Source: Anticarsia gemmatalis
Taxonomy: Eukaryota; Arthropoda; Insecta; Lepidoptera; Erebidae
DNA: 64,000 bases
Direction: 5' to 3'
Assembly: GCF_050436995.1 (NCBI RefSeq)
Contig: NC_134749.1
Coordinates: 12,728,001-12,792,000, forward strand
The translations under genes and the position numbers were made by a program. The notes under the pieces were generated by a model. It saw only the letters and a list, made by a program, of their open reading frames with translations, had not been told where the DNA came from and searched no databases. How positions within the stretch are numbered: the first letter of the stretch is position 1; each line of letters starts with the position of its first letter. Below, in pieces: positions 1-13,346 of this stretch.

Positions 1-150
1 AAAAACATGTAAATCAATAAAATAATCAAATTTTAAGAAAATCTGCCCGCGAATAAAACTGTCTTTAACAAGAAATCGTTAAATGCCAACTAGCGGATCA
101 AATGCCAAAAGTTTTTACCCTAAGAAATGTTCTACAATAAAGAGTAAGGG
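1..150. other. AT-rich unassigned sequence
   Basis: No open frame, repeat or site that I can support. Confidence 0.5.
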
Positions 151-757
151 AGGGTGCTGCGACGCACTAATAGTCCGTGACGTCATAAATTGCGCGGGAT
201 GAGCAGGGTATGCGCCACGATGTGATTTACTTGTTGTTCTGTTTTGTTATTCGTGAGATGGTTGGTTGATGTTGGTGATAAATTGTTGTAGAATAAGTTG
301 AAGAAAAGTGCAGGGATTGGATAGAAGAGAAAAAGAAAATGGGAAATTAGGTACTAGGTAGATTTTCTTTTAAAAATCGTGAAAGTCCCGTGTTAGGCTA
401 CGAATTTCTATCACGGGGATTTTAGAAACAATTAAGTATGCAATTGTTTGTTGTCGGTGTGGTAGGTGGGTATCCAACCCAGGACATTCTAATGGAGAAT
501 CGTACCATAAATTTTTGGTACTTAAGTAAAATCAACCTGTAATTACGATTTCAAGATATATTTTTTTAAGAGTGTACAAACGTAAGCTGTATGTAACAAC
601 TGAAAAATCGTGTCATTGTTAAAGAAATACGTTCCTATTCTCAAAAACTAAACTCAAAATACTTCAAAATTTCATCTGCATGGGTGGTCCGCACGTCAGT
701 CGCACTTTGCATCATGCAATTTATGACGTCACGGGCTATTAGTGCAGCCCCTGCACT
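151..757. mobile_element. Putative MITE bounded by inverted repeats
   Basis: The left end (151-193) and right end (716-757) are inverted copies of each other. Both carry CACTAATAG-type sequence followed by CCGTGACGTCATAAATTGC, with one substitution and a small indel (GACGC) nearer the tip. The interior of about 520 bp has no coding capacity. This suggests a non-autonomous DNA transposon. No clear target duplication could be fixed, so the exact ends are uncertain. Each arm holds TGACGTCA, a CRE-like octamer. Confidence 0.5.
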
Positions 758-1681
758 GTGACCGAGCAACTAGTGACGTAATCGCATTTGTTACTGCGAT
801 TTCCTTTAGGGAGTGGAAACTTCAGTTTGTGGATGAAAAATGTATTGGGATTGTCGTTAGAATGTTATGCTGCCTTTTATTGTTATTTTTTTATAGCCTG
901 TGATGTGAAATGTGCAGTTTTATTCGTGTTTATGGTGATTATCTTTTCTTTTTGAAAGTTGTAGCGTGATCCTTGATAGCCTGTCCACAAGTAAATGTTA
1001 TTTCGAATTTCACTCGCTTTTTCCAGAGATTCGTATAGGACAGAGAAATTTCTTTTATGTATAATATTGATTGCTATTGCCTAATTTATATGCTACATTG
1101 CTAATAGACAATTTAGCTTTGCTGATTAAGATAGACAAAAGACGCGTAAAAATTGGGTTTAATTCCAGACATCAAAAAAACATTTATAAATCTTATAAAT
1201 TACACGATCACAAGCGAACACTGAGCGGTGTGTATATTTTCACAAACTGATTAAATTTGTACGAGTGCTAAATTCTATCTGACACATGATAGAAACAAAA
1301 AGATACCCGCCCTCTATCACAAATCACCTTCAAATAACGAAAGCTGGACATATCTGCAGGTCATAAACATATTTGTGTCGTAGGGGAGACGGGACGCGCT
1401 GCGTGCAATAATGGATGGCCACGCAATTGTACCAATTAAGGTTTTCACCCATTCATTACATACAGAACTAATGGTTGTACCGTTGTGCGAAAATTTTAGG
1501 ATGCAATTACTTGTACAAAATTTGGTGTGATCTATCCATACTACCATAGTAGACAAATATTCTAATAATGCAATATAGGAAAAAGCACTAAAATATTGAA
1601 GATATTCTATTTAACTCAATTACAAAATTTCTTTTAAAGAAACAATAAAGATTTTATTACGATTTCTAGTATTATACAATA
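758..1681. other. Unassigned AT-rich stretch
   Basis: I see no gene, repeat or motif. The short minus-strand frame at 1317-1556 has no splice signals or coding-like composition. Confidence 0.5.
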
Positions 1682-1848
1682 GCATTCTCTACAGTTGGAA
1701 CCATCGAGAATCGACTGTTTGACATTTAAAATGTACTGCCAAAATAGTCTCTACGACATCCGCTAGGGGCGCTGAACCGATCTTCATACATAATTTTTCG
1801 ACAGCTAGCCGGTTGCCGGTAGTCGATAGTGGTAGAGAATCGAGCTAC
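1682..1848 (+). mobile_element. TIR element family A, full-length copy
   Basis: This 167-bp copy begins GCATTCTCTA and ends TAGAGAATCGAGCTAC, which read as diverged terminal inverted repeats. Inside are the family landmarks: TGACATTTAAAATGTACTG, then a GCTAGGGGCGCTGA core, then CGACAGCTAGCCGGTTGCCGG. The same order recurs at 45151-45307 and 46780-46956, and in reverse at 36685-36835, 37066-37216 and 63751-63934. It has no coding capacity and is best explained as a MITE. Confidence 0.7.
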
Positions 1849-3798
1849 TGGTCACATTGTTAAACAAAGATCCCCAAAGCGTCTACTTAACTTCAAATAT
1901 TTTTCGGCAATCTTTCAAATATTATGTCAATTAAATCTTGATTTTACTAACATAGGCAAGGATTCATAGTAGTAATTACGCCACGTCAGCGTAAAGCGTA
2001 ATATTTGACACACGCTGACGCGACTGACACCGTGACGAGAGGAGCTCGACTTGCGTTGATTTGATGACGTGTCTGCACTGTCAGTTACATGTACTTGAGC
2101 TCAGCATAGAGCTGGGAGTCTGACTACTGCTAAATTGTATACATGTACCGTATCATTCGAAATACCGGTATAATATATGTATATAATAAGGCGGTATTGA
2201 AAGATTTGATAAGACTGAAAAAAGTACATTTGTCCTTTTGGACACATAAAAAATCTCCGATTCAAGACGATTTTTATCGTCGTCAGGCGACATCGGCAGC
2301 ACAAGATCATATTTGTTCGCAACAAGGCACTTTACAACAAAAATTGGCGGATATTGTATATCATTTATTAAAACGAGTGGTCAGTTTCATGCCAGCTTTC
2401 CAAATTTTCCTACTTTCCGAACTGGTGATCAATTCACTTTCTGTATCATCGACTATCATAATTGCCAGCAATAGACCTAAATAAATAAATAATTTGATTT
2501 TAAAATCATTGTATACGGATCAGCAATCATATACACCACCACGTCCACCACCTAGATAGAGGCATCAGGCTCTACATAAGAAAAGAACCAAACAAAAACA
2601 ATCTGATGCTGCTTAAATTTCGCGTACTTAAAATACGCTAAATCACATTCCCAAACGAGCGTTCAAGTGTAAATTACTTAGGAACATTACCTTCAGTCAC
2701 GGCTGTCATCTATACTCGAATAGACAACGCTAAAGTTGCACCCCTGCGCGGGGTACTTCCCCTGCGAAAGAATGCACCACTCAACGAGGATATTAAACTC
2801 AAATCATTCGAGGGTGGGGAAGTGGTCGGCCCTGCAACTAGTCTAAGAGATGATGGCTATGTTTTGTGTTGTGAAATTTTGGCGGAGTAATGGCGGATTT
2901 TTCCATTGCCAGAGAATAAAAGAAAAATGATATTGATTATGTATGCAGTCTCATTATATTGCGACTATAAGAGTACACAGTGCTAGAAGAGTACATAGTA
3001 AATAATTGATAAAAATGTGGTCCAATAAAATAACCTCTAAAAAGATCATTGATCTCCAAAAATTAATTTCAAAAAGAAAAAGTCACGACAAAGACGTGGA
3101 ACTTGCATAAAACAAAAAAGACTTGAAATTAGATGCTGGATTAAACTTTTTGTTGTTTTATACAAAAAAGTAAAGAAAGTTTGGTGTAGCAATTTTGGTT
3201 GTATCATTATCATTACTCTATTATCGGTCTCACTGTCACCTGCCAAAGGATTGAAACATAGAACCATAGAAAGCAGATATTATGTCAAAAATCAGCAACT
3301 GAAAATAAGGAGTCACAAAAACACTATACAGACACAATAAGATACGATCTCAAGAGATTGTTAGAAGTACATTGTAGACAAAAGCTCCTCACGTCTGCAA
3401 TAATTTGTAAAGCGTCAGACATTTTATAAAAACATTCAGTCAACATCCGATCCATTTATCTTATTTTTGCAGCGAACAAAACCATTTTTCTCAAAACTGA
3501 AAAGATTTTTAAACTGTCTTAACACAGCTCTTGTACGTGACTTCTTTGAAATAAATTCTTTAGAATTATATACTACGTTGAACAGTTTCGTTAAAACAAT
3601 TGTTATTTTTAATTTTCTTGAGACTTTTATCGGCCTCAGTTTAATTAAAGACTGCTAGACTTACGAGGCTTGGGTTTAAAGTGATTTTATTTATGTAGAT
3701 CTTTATCTTAAATTAAAGTTCGCTAGTTGATTGGTGAATATTGTTTTCGTTGTATTGTATAAACATTATCAAAATACACATTTCTTGAGGGCAAAAAG
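1849..3798. other. Unassigned stretch with one small inverted repeat
   Basis: CGTCAGCGT at 1984-1992 is mirrored by ACGCTGACG at 2012-2020. The plus-strand frame at 2143-2484 (113 codons) is among the longest here, but it is AT-rich with no splice context, and its length is expected by chance in this much AT-rich DNA. Nothing else is supported. Confidence 0.45.
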
Positions 3799-3890
3799 TC
3801 GCTAACACGCACTTGGCCGGCATTGTAGACAGAAGGCCAAACCTCTTTCTCGTACGGAACGAGATCCTTGCTCAGCAGTAGGACAAAAAA
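3799..3890 (+). repeat. Degenerate non-LTR retrotransposon 3' end
   Basis: Sequence of the type ACACGCACTTGGCCGGCATTG followed by a CCTCTTTCTCG..GAGATCCTTGCTCAGCAGTAGGAC tail matches a repeat I know to be common in Lepidoptera. A second copy in the same orientation is at 62047-62146. The copy ends in an A-rich run, as expected for a retroposed 3' terminus. Confidence 0.55.
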
Positions 3891-6748
3891 TAATATAATT
3901 TAACGGGTTTTAAAATATCAAAATAAGGCGAACATATTCTAATTTATCTTTCTTGCTACATATTAGTATTGATTGATTTTATTGGGAAGGTAATTTTCAA
4001 GGAGGTTGCTAAAACGAAAATTCATTTTTCAATTCGTGCATATGCGGCTTTTCTTTTTTCTTTCCCTTTGTTGAACTGAAAAACATTTAGTGTATGGTAA
4101 AAACATCCGAATAACAACAAGTAGCCTAGCTCTTAAACTAAATCTTGCAACAAACTTACCGTGTCCATCGATGAGTGAATGTAGCTAATGACCGTCAGGG
4201 GTCATCCCCCTGTCAGCGCGTTTAGGGGCTCATATTGAATACCGCTAATGCTAGCGACTGTACCTAGTACGAGCCTTTGACGTCATCAATGCTTTGTTTT
4301 TATTCGCGTTTTATGGCTTTCGTGAAGTTTACGGAAATTGTTGGGGGTTGCTTAAGTGTTGAGTCAGTTTTGTGTGTTTCTTTGATACAATTTACGGTGT
4401 TCATACAATGGCTAAAAGTTGCAGGGATAGAAATTGGGAAATTCTTGAAAATGAAAGTGTTTGCATCCAGACATAATTTTATTTTTTCACAGTGAATTGT
4501 TATAGTAAACACTAAGGAAATAGCAACACTTACTGAATTAATGTAATAGTCTTTCAAATTAGTTTATTAGTATAGTATTAGTATTAACGTTTATCAAAAA
4601 AGTATTTAGGGTAAATCTGTAGCTTTGTTTATTTTTCTATAACATTTAGATTTACTTTTACCTGCACCACTACTACACGATAGCAATAATCAAACACGAC
4701 ACTCAATCTTTTAATAAGGCAGTTGACTAACTAAATTACTCATTTGAGCTAGCACTGAAGAAAAATCGAACAAATATTTAGAAAAATTCTTGCTTATTTC
4801 AAAGAAAACATAATTCCGCTATAACATATTATTACGTATAACTTTTTCTATGAACATTTTATGTATATTTTGGGTACAGGTGACAAAAGATATATGAACA
4901 AAGAAATGTGATGGTTTATGTCGTTGTTACTCTACCAACCATGTTTTATGTGAAGGATGGGCATAAAAATGGGCTTATTACACCGGCTTTATGCCGCCAT
5001 GATGCCATGATGCCTGCTTAGTATGTTATAGGGCTAATAACTGGTTTAGCGGGAGAAAATTTGAAAAAAGGGTTTTTAGAAATATGTTTTATAATGTGAA
5101 ACTGCTTTTTATAAGGATTATTGTAATCAATATCCCTGTTAAGAACATTTTGGGATGAATATTTTGCTATAGCTCGGCATTTTTAGTACATAACCAAACT
5201 CAGGTGTAGATAGGAATTTAAGGTAAAAGGATTTGATTAACAATATTGAAAGTATCTTCCTTACTCTATTGATATTTAGACTGTAGCACACTTTTTCGAG
5301 ACATTTACCACCTATTGAATTACATATTTCTAAGTTTTTTTTTTAATTTATGATAAAATCAATTTGTGGAGATCGTGTTTTTTAGTATCACTTTCTTGAC
5401 CTATATTCTCGGGAAAGGTATGATTCAGGTATGGACGATAAAATCATAATATTGAATATGATTACCAGCATGCCTTGACCTAACGTTAACCTTTCGAAAA
5501 ATCAAAACACTAAACGCAACTCATAACTCCAGTTTCATATTTCACGAGTATCCAAGTCGGCATAAATCTTATTGGAATTTAATATACAGGCCTGCGAGCC
5601 ATAAATCGAGCCCTTAACTTATTTATAAGTCGAAACCCCGCGGTTCTATGGCGGTACATCATGGATGAAAAGCCTTTTGAAACCTTACAGGTATTATGGG
5701 ATAGATGAAGGATTTAATTTGACGTAGGGTGTGAAGTTGTGGTCGGTTTCATTAGTAAGTCGCGAAGAAAGAGATCCAAGAAAAGTTTTTTTAGGTAATT
5801 TCATGTAAGTGTAGTCATCTTGAAGATTTGTTCAACTTTTCATGTGTTTCGCACTAATAGTTGATTTAATTTAATGTGTTTATGAAATAAAACCGTGGGT
5901 CTGAACTTTCGAGTACACATACTCCATACAATATTGGTCATTCGTTACCGAAAATAGCACAGACTAAATTTGTATGTGACTTGATGACAATTTTTTTTTC
6001 TAACTTGCTACCACAAGACCTAAATCAACAAAAAAGAAAAATACAGTTATCTTTTTTTGCATCAATCCCTGCCAAAAGTACCCAAAATCACACTACAAGA
6101 GGTGACTGACCTCTAATGCTACATTTTTAGCGTACATAGCTGCAATAAGATAGTTAGTAAGTGGGTCATAACAAGGTAGGTCGGCGCATCGTGACGTTGC
6201 ATCAAATTGCACCGCACCTCAAATACCTGCACTGAATACGTAACGACTGTGATGTAGAACTGAAACACTGAAAGTGACCATGCTTAACTTGCTTGAAAGA
6301 CATTTGCTTATATAAGATAGAGCAGACTGTTAATTATAGTAGAGATAATATCCAGGTACTGATAATTTGAGATACATACCATTCGATTTTTTAATGCATT
6401 ATTCAATTTTCAAAACCTGACTGAGTACTTTTTTTCTTTCGTATGTGGTATATGGTATTCATAGATGAAGTTGTTGAGGTTTTTTTTATGTCTGCTTGAG
6501 TTTAAAATTCATTTAGTTATTAAAATGATATTTTGCTGTTGATATTGACCGCTTTTACTTCTACTGTTTGAACGCAACAGCCGCGAAGTACACTTTAAAT
6601 ATGAATAATTTTATTGAAACACGACATAGGCACAAACTTTGTGATGATCGTTTAACAAACTAATATCACTTCAGAGAAATCCCTACTATATATCAATCAC
6701 CTACTTGATAATGCTATTAACCTTCTACATGAGTAAATATTGTGTCAG
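3891..6748. other. Unassigned AT-rich stretch
   Basis: No coding, RNA or mobile feature could be supported. The overlapping frames at 4277-4495 and 4300-4557 lie on opposite strands of the same AT-rich DNA and look like chance frames. Confidence 0.45.
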
Positions 6749-6926
6749 TAGAATTCCCATTTACCCCTCAACGAGTACCAGGGCACCATAGTTTGAATAG
6801 AGTTAACTCGGTGCAGCAGTGTTGGCGCATCAAACAGCATAGTCGACAGGTAGCCTACATTCACTACAGCGATGTACAGACGCTGAAACTGACGGAATTA
6901 GATGAAAGACTTCAAAAGGATTTGGA
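6749..6926 (+). CDS. Candidate internal exon of an unidentified gene
   Basis: A 178-nt open stretch lies between a plausible acceptor (TGTGTCAG, AG at 6747-6748) and a donor that fits the consensus exactly downstream of the cut (GTAAGT at 6927-6932). The translated frame includes QQCWRIKQHSRQVAYIHY and ends TELDERLQKDLE. Its composition is less AT-rich than the flanks and it avoids stops in this frame. I do not recognise the protein. The polypyrimidine tract before the acceptor is weak, and no partner exon was found nearby. If real, the flanking introns would be phase 1 (upstream) and phase 2 (downstream). Confidence 0.3.
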
Positions 6927-9900
6927 GTAAGTTATACGTTTTTTGATTTGGTTCTTATATTGACGTTTAGTAGCGCTGGCGTGAGAGCGCTTCTTGAGCG
7001 TTTTAGGTAATCTATTTTAAGTAAAGACTGTCGTTGTATTGACTGGTGTGAGTGTAAATTACAAGCAAATTATAGTTTTGTGTACATTCAGAAACCAGAC
7101 AAAATATTAGGTAAAAATGGATCCTTGACTCAGTCGGTTTTAGAAAACAACTAAACTAACATTATAGCAGTCTTCTGTAGGCTCTACAAACCGTTAGAAA
7201 GATTTCGACCTCGTGTCTCAAAAACTACGCATTAAGAAAATCCTAAGTAAAAAAAAAATACGTTCAATGGTCAAAGTTTCGCTTCTAGCATTACTTTATA
7301 TCTGGATACATACACTAACCTATACTAAATGTTGTGCAACCCTTCCTACCTGACCCAGATTTTTTATTTCACTACGGAGAGAATGAAATTGCACGTAGTA
7401 GGCTTTTTATTTATACTCGGAAACACTTTGTTTTTTCATATAACTGCGAATAGCGACATTGCGAGTAATAATGAAACGCTAGTGTTGTTCTCAATGGTAC
7501 TCGCTTTTGCGATTTTATAGACGATGTTTTTTGTTTGAAGGGGTATTAAGTGTGATGAATTTTTCTGTTGGGTTGGATGAAATGGAAGTACTTAATTGAT
7601 TAAGGGTTTATTGAAGAGTAAGTGGTAGGCCTAAGTAGCACGCACAAGATGTTTGTAAACTGAGAGTTAAGAAACGATTGAAGAAGGGATACATGTAGCC
7701 GGTAGTTAAATCCTATACATTGCGTAAGTTAACCACATTGTGTTACAGTCTATCAAAACTAGCAAAAATAATTTCTACAGTTGATCAACGCGTATATTAT
7801 TTCGTATCTTAACAGAGCTACTTTTCAAACAATCCAGTAAGTTTCACGTTAAATACAAATAAAATAGCATGCGAAATTATATAACACAGGCAGCTTTTAG
7901 TGTCAGGACAAAGCAAAAAATTCATTATTAAAGCTCTCAATTACTGCCCAGTAAATCTTCTAACATCCTCTAACACTTTCGTAACCTCCTAATTCTTTTC
8001 CCATCAGGTCTTCAATCTAGCTCGAGAGACAGACTATTGTTAGATACCACAAGAATCGCGCTATCGATTGAAGCCAAAGAGCCAGCTAGCGATCTATCAA
8101 TGTGTCACTTAGTGGCTCGAAATAGACTGCAGTTTTGATATTTTGCTGGAAAATTGGATTATCATTTTGTTTCAGGGTTATACTTGACTTTTGTGTTTGT
8201 TTGTAATAGATGAGTTAAAAAAGACAATAATGTGTGCGGATTTTGTTTTGTATGTGGCAAGGTCAAGTTGTATGTATTTTTAGTTACAAATGGGTACATA
8301 TACGGGCTGAGTATATAGAAGGGGTGTTATGAATAATTTTGGAAGTCAATTCAAATTAAAAGTTTCTTTCGATTTCGTAAACTTTGTACATAGTATTTGA
8401 AATAGTCAAGTATTATGTGTATTTTCAACGTTTTGGGAAGGGTAAGAAACTCACGGCTTGCTTTTCTAAAGTGTCAATTTATTTCTTACAATTTTATATT
8501 GATAATAATTTGTGTCAAATTTAAAAAAATAGGTAGGAATATTAATCGTAGTATAGTAAGAAATAAATTATAAATAAATAATAATTTATTGTGCCAGACC
8601 ACATAATTTTCTGTATGCGGCTGTAATAAACATTATGACATCTAGTATGCTACTATTTCTTACCCTTCTCGATTTCTAACTCAATAGCTTCTCCTACATA
8701 GAACCGTGTAGTCATGTAATCATAAAGCCTACAAATAGCGCACGACATCAAAATCATATTAGTCCTGAGATTACAGGGGATGGATTGAAGAGACAAAGCG
8801 CTCGATATTGCCTTAACTCCTGTTAGGGTTTAGATTGATTAGGCGTACTGTCTGTAGCAGACTGGAAAAATAAGCCGCTGAAAATAATAATTTTATAGTA
8901 AAGCAAGGATCATAACTTTTTAATTGGGTCTATTTCATTCAAAACCTATGATTTTGAGCATACATCTAAGAATTTGTTATTCTTATCACATAAAAAATGC
9001 TTTGACAAATCCGTTTCTGATTATTAAGACCGCAAAATTGGTTATGAATCGTGTTATAATATGTAATAATAATACTTCTGTCTTTGATTGTAAAATCCCA
9101 GTCATTATTCATACCTTTAAATACAGATTGTAAGCGACTTACTCTCAGCCTACTCCGTCTTCACCTTACAGAAGGCCAGTCGTCTTTGTGCAGCGTCCAT
9201 CAATCGTAGTGTTTACGTACTGAGTGATACTTGCATTGTAGCCAGTAGCCACGTTGTACTGTCACGTCAACCGTGAACACGCTTCAGACTGCAGTTTGTG
9301 TACGTATTATGGGAATTTAGTCATTGGCCGGTTATCTTGTAACGATATGTTGTTGTTGTGACGTTGTCACATTAAAAATAACCTTTAAACCCAGGACGAT
9401 TTGACGAAAGTAATAACTATACCGACTTTTGTTAGTGGTTGTATGTATACAAATATATTTGATTTATGTGTCCATCAAAACCATAACACTATCAAATTTA
9501 GTAGAGTAGCGATCAGCTATGTGTACCATATAAAGCTTTCTTATGTTCAAACGTTTCTTAAAAACTATCATCGCTATTAATCATTATATTGCCAGCATTT
9601 TTAGCATAAATAAAGACATGACTTATTGAATTATTGTATATTAATTTCTTCAACCCATTAATAAGAATTGAATTAATTAAAAAGTTCTAGTTCCACAATC
9701 AAACTCTTCTTAGGGGCTTCTTTAGGAATCCTTCTTTGGTTTGCCTATTAGATTTCACTATCAAATCTGTGATGTGCAGTCGAAAACTAATTTCACATTA
9801 TCCAAACCACAGACGCAGTTATAATTTGCAACAAATACCAACCTAATCCTAACTACATAATCAATTCCCCACAATAACAGCCCCTATCGTATACCTATCG

Positions 9901-10532
9901 TATACCGACTGAGGAGCTCAGATAATATCGCCTGTCCACTGGGCCGTATCATCCGCTACCAATTTTGATGCACCATGCACACCGATGCGCCCTACGGAAG
10001 TTACACATGGACTTGTGTGTGTGTGTTCGAAAAGGGATTTGGGATTGCGATTATGTAATTTGGTTTATTATATAACTGTTTATGTAGTTGCAAATATCAT
10101 GTGAAACCTGTTTGTCTGAGATATTATCATTAAATTACCTAATCGTTTGTGTTGAATTCTGGCTAGGAGATAGGTTACGTTTGTTATTACCCGAGAAAAG
10201 GATTATTGTTTTTATTTTTTATGTAAAAAGGAATAAGTAAAGTGAAATTACTTAAATACAGATTATTTTCAGTTTTGTAGAAATACTACGATACAGTAAC
10301 CATATTCTTCAATCTTTCTCTTAACGGAATATACCGCCGCAAAGAAGCGGAAAACTAACTTGAAATACAGGAAAATCTTATTAAATGCACACACTGTAAA
10401 GAAATACGAGTAGACGCAACACAATATAATATTCCCCTCTATGAAATATCAAACAATTCCCACTAAAGTTACGTCACTTATATTCCAGCTTCGTATTTTC
10501 CCGGAATAAGTTGCGTCGTCCGCAGTCCCGGC
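6927..10532. other. Unassigned stretch
   Basis: No supported gene. An 11-bp direct repeat (CCTATCGTATA twice) sits at 9883-9904. The block 9130-9330 is somewhat richer in G+C, but no exon could be defined in it. Confidence 0.45.
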
Positions 10533-10576
10533 GGGATTCCGGGAATTCCCGCGACGTCCCAACCCTTTAAATATAT
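10533..10576. promoter_or_regulatory. Tandem kappaB-like sites with TATA-like box
   Basis: GGGATTCC (10533-10540) directly abuts GGGAATTCCC (10541-10550), a perfect 10-bp palindrome of the Rel/NF-kappaB type. Sixteen bases later is TTTAAATATAT (10566-10576). The block is G+C-rich inside AT-rich DNA. Insect Dorsal/Relish proteins bind such sites, so it could be an immune or developmental control element. No gene start was recognised next to it, so the role is inference. Confidence 0.3.
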
Positions 10577-13258
10577 CGCGAAGCAAGGAAACCTCTTCAA
10601 ATTTTCCTATTTACGGGAAATATACGAGTATTTACTGTGATGTGGGAACTAACGCGTCTTGTTGTAAAACAATATTTACTTTGACAAGTTTTCATGAATG
10701 TGTGTGGTTTGCTTCGCTGAAATTCAGGCTTGAAATACATTTACATTTTGTAAAGGTTTTTCTAAGGCTTTTTCTACGGATGACATCTGTGTTGTAGAAG
10801 AATAGAATCCACTTCTAGGAATACGTATGAAATGTTGCAAATAAATTAAATCTGTGGAGCATTTCTATTTATATGCATAATCATGAAAACAGACATTTGA
10901 AGTTACGTATATAGTATGCAGTCCAACCCATCCCATGCAACTTATTAATAATAGTAGCATAAACATAGTGTTTACTCCATATTTTGTCTCTATCATTGTC
11001 GGATAGTCTCGCACCTGATCAAAAGAGACAAAACATAGATAAATTAGTCCTAACTATCTTCTGTGTCGTATGCTTCATTACTGACGAGTGTCTTGAGAGT
11101 TTATATAAGGTGGTACAAATGAAAGACCTGGATTTCTAAAAGGGTCTAATATTTGCAGCCTATTTACTGCTAGACTTAAGTAAAGTGTGAGGTAGCCGGT
11201 ATGGAAAGTTGCCAACGTAGATAAAAATTGTTTGCACGAGTAGCCACTTAGTTTGTTCCTTACATTTTTAAATCCGCTTAGAATTTATGGTTTAGATATA
11301 AAGGCTGTTTTGGGAAAGAAAAACGAATATCACTGGTACTCTAAATAATACACGGAGTTTTAATTTAAAATAAATATTTACAGCAGCAAATAACTGTAAT
11401 GTGTGTATGAAATAAATAAGTATATGTTATGTATGAAATTATGCATGTCCGAACATATAAAATATCGTCACAGATCTTTACGGAGAATGAGAGGGAAAAG
11501 AGAGGGACTTGAGACTTGCACACCTGATATTTTTTAAAAACATCAGTGATATTAAATAAGCATTAAAGTAGTATCTTGACGTTAAATTGGCTAAAAAAAG
11601 AATGTACCTCTTTAAATTGAATGAAGCTTAAACCCACGATACACAAAACGCAAATCAATTTGCGTAACCTACTCCAAAATGTAAAAAACACCGCAGCACG
11701 TAATGTCAATTGAAAACGAGGTCTCCGAACAACTGACCCAAATTACGAAGATATCAGGAAAGAAAAAGAAATAAAAGAGAAAAAAATATTGAAGGAAAAT
11801 CGATGCGATCATTAACCTATACAACTCAATCCTGAGGTAACCTACTTTTAAGGAATAAGTCAAAATTAAAAACGCGTTTCCCGTCAATTAATTAAACAAG
11901 GAAAGGGCTGGACTAAATAATATAAAGGTCGTTAGGGACGAGTGCAGCCGAAGCATCATTATCTACAGAATGGTGGATGGTCGCAGTGAAAGCGGGCATC
12001 GTAGTCACAAAATTGTAATTTTCTTTGAATTTTATGTTCAGATGGACGGTAATGATTATACTAATGAGTAATTAGTTGTGTGTACACTCAATCATAATTA
12101 TGATTTTTAATGCAACGTACTAGCCTATATTTTTTTGATATTTGATATTTCACAAAACCAACAAATATATTTTTTTCACCTCTGGTTATTCGCAATATGA
12201 AGACCATCTTATCTGTCATCAGTTTACTCAAAATTGGAAAGTATTTTGAGTACTTTATTTAACACCCTTAATTTTACATCGATTTATAACCTAAGCTAAA
12301 AAATATCTCAAAACGCAAAATATGAGTATTTACTGACACAGTTAATAAGTTTTTTTGAAATGCTAACATGTATGTATTTTACGTCCGAAATAAATTATTT
12401 GAATAGAATTGAATAGTAACACAATCTACAAGTAGAACTTTGTCGCTTATAACACTCCGCTAATAATGAGGCTCTACTGTTTAGTAAGAACGGATATTCC
12501 TTTTATTTTTTAGACGAAGCAATTAAAACCGGGAGCTCTTCAAAGAGTTAAAGGGGTCCAAATAAAAATTAAAAGACTGATTATTGGTATAAGGAATTAA
12601 TTAAAAGAACTTTTTAACTTTAATCTGTTATTTTTTTGCAAGTGCTAATTATTGTCTCGTTGTAGTATCTCTCCTTTGTAGAAAACTAAATATTTAAAAG
12701 GGTTTTTTGTGAAAGCAATTGAAATGAGAATAAAATAATTGTAATTGTTTTTTCCAATGAACCTGTCCCTACGATGACATTTGTAGTTCTTGAAAATTCG
12801 AAGAAAATTTGAGCATACCTTTCTAGTTGACTGCAACTTTATATCAAGTGCAGTTCTTCCTCAATAGCTGAATATGCAATGATGGAAAGAAGTAAGACAA
12901 AGATCTTTACTTGAACTGACACTGACTGACTTGAAGTGACACATCGTACAAAACTCATAAGTAGATAATAGAAACCTTTCGTTAGGCCTTAGAAAATTGA
13001 TTAATTCGTAATAAATCAAAAGAAAACATAAACAAACCAGTCTAATATAAAAGCAACATATTACAAAGTGAAGCATCCTCAAGTGAAGTAGCTCATAATC
13101 CGGCAGTGTATTACAGTACGATGACGTCACGATCCGGCGACACTGGCAATTTGTCAGGCGGCCGCGCAACGAGCACTCAATAAGAAGCCAGCCAGGTGCG
13201 ATATTAAACGCAACAAGTTCTCACGTCATAACTGCAATACAACACTTTTTGAATTTTC
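10577..13258. other. Unassigned AT-rich stretch
   Basis: No gene or repeat supported. A CRE-like TGACGTCA lies in a G+C-rich patch near 13120-13200. The minus-strand frame at 12861-13169 has no coding-like composition or splice context. Confidence 0.45.
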
Positions 13259-13303
13259 TGTGTGTGTGTGTGTGTAGAGTATTTGTTTATTCTCATGAAA
13301 GTT

Positions 13304-13343
<40 letters not shown>

Positions 13344-13346
13344 TGT
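13259..13346. repeat. Interrupted (TG)n microsatellite
   Basis: Two TG runs, 13259-13275 and 13308-13346, are separated by 32 bases of unique sequence. The second is interrupted by TATG. The short frame that reads as a cysteine/valine run across it is an artefact of the repeat. Confidence 0.95.

Noticed and set aside
2143..2484. 113-codon plus-strand frame
   Set aside because: Several frames of this length are expected by chance in six frames of 64 kb of AT-rich DNA. There are no splice signals and no recognisable family.
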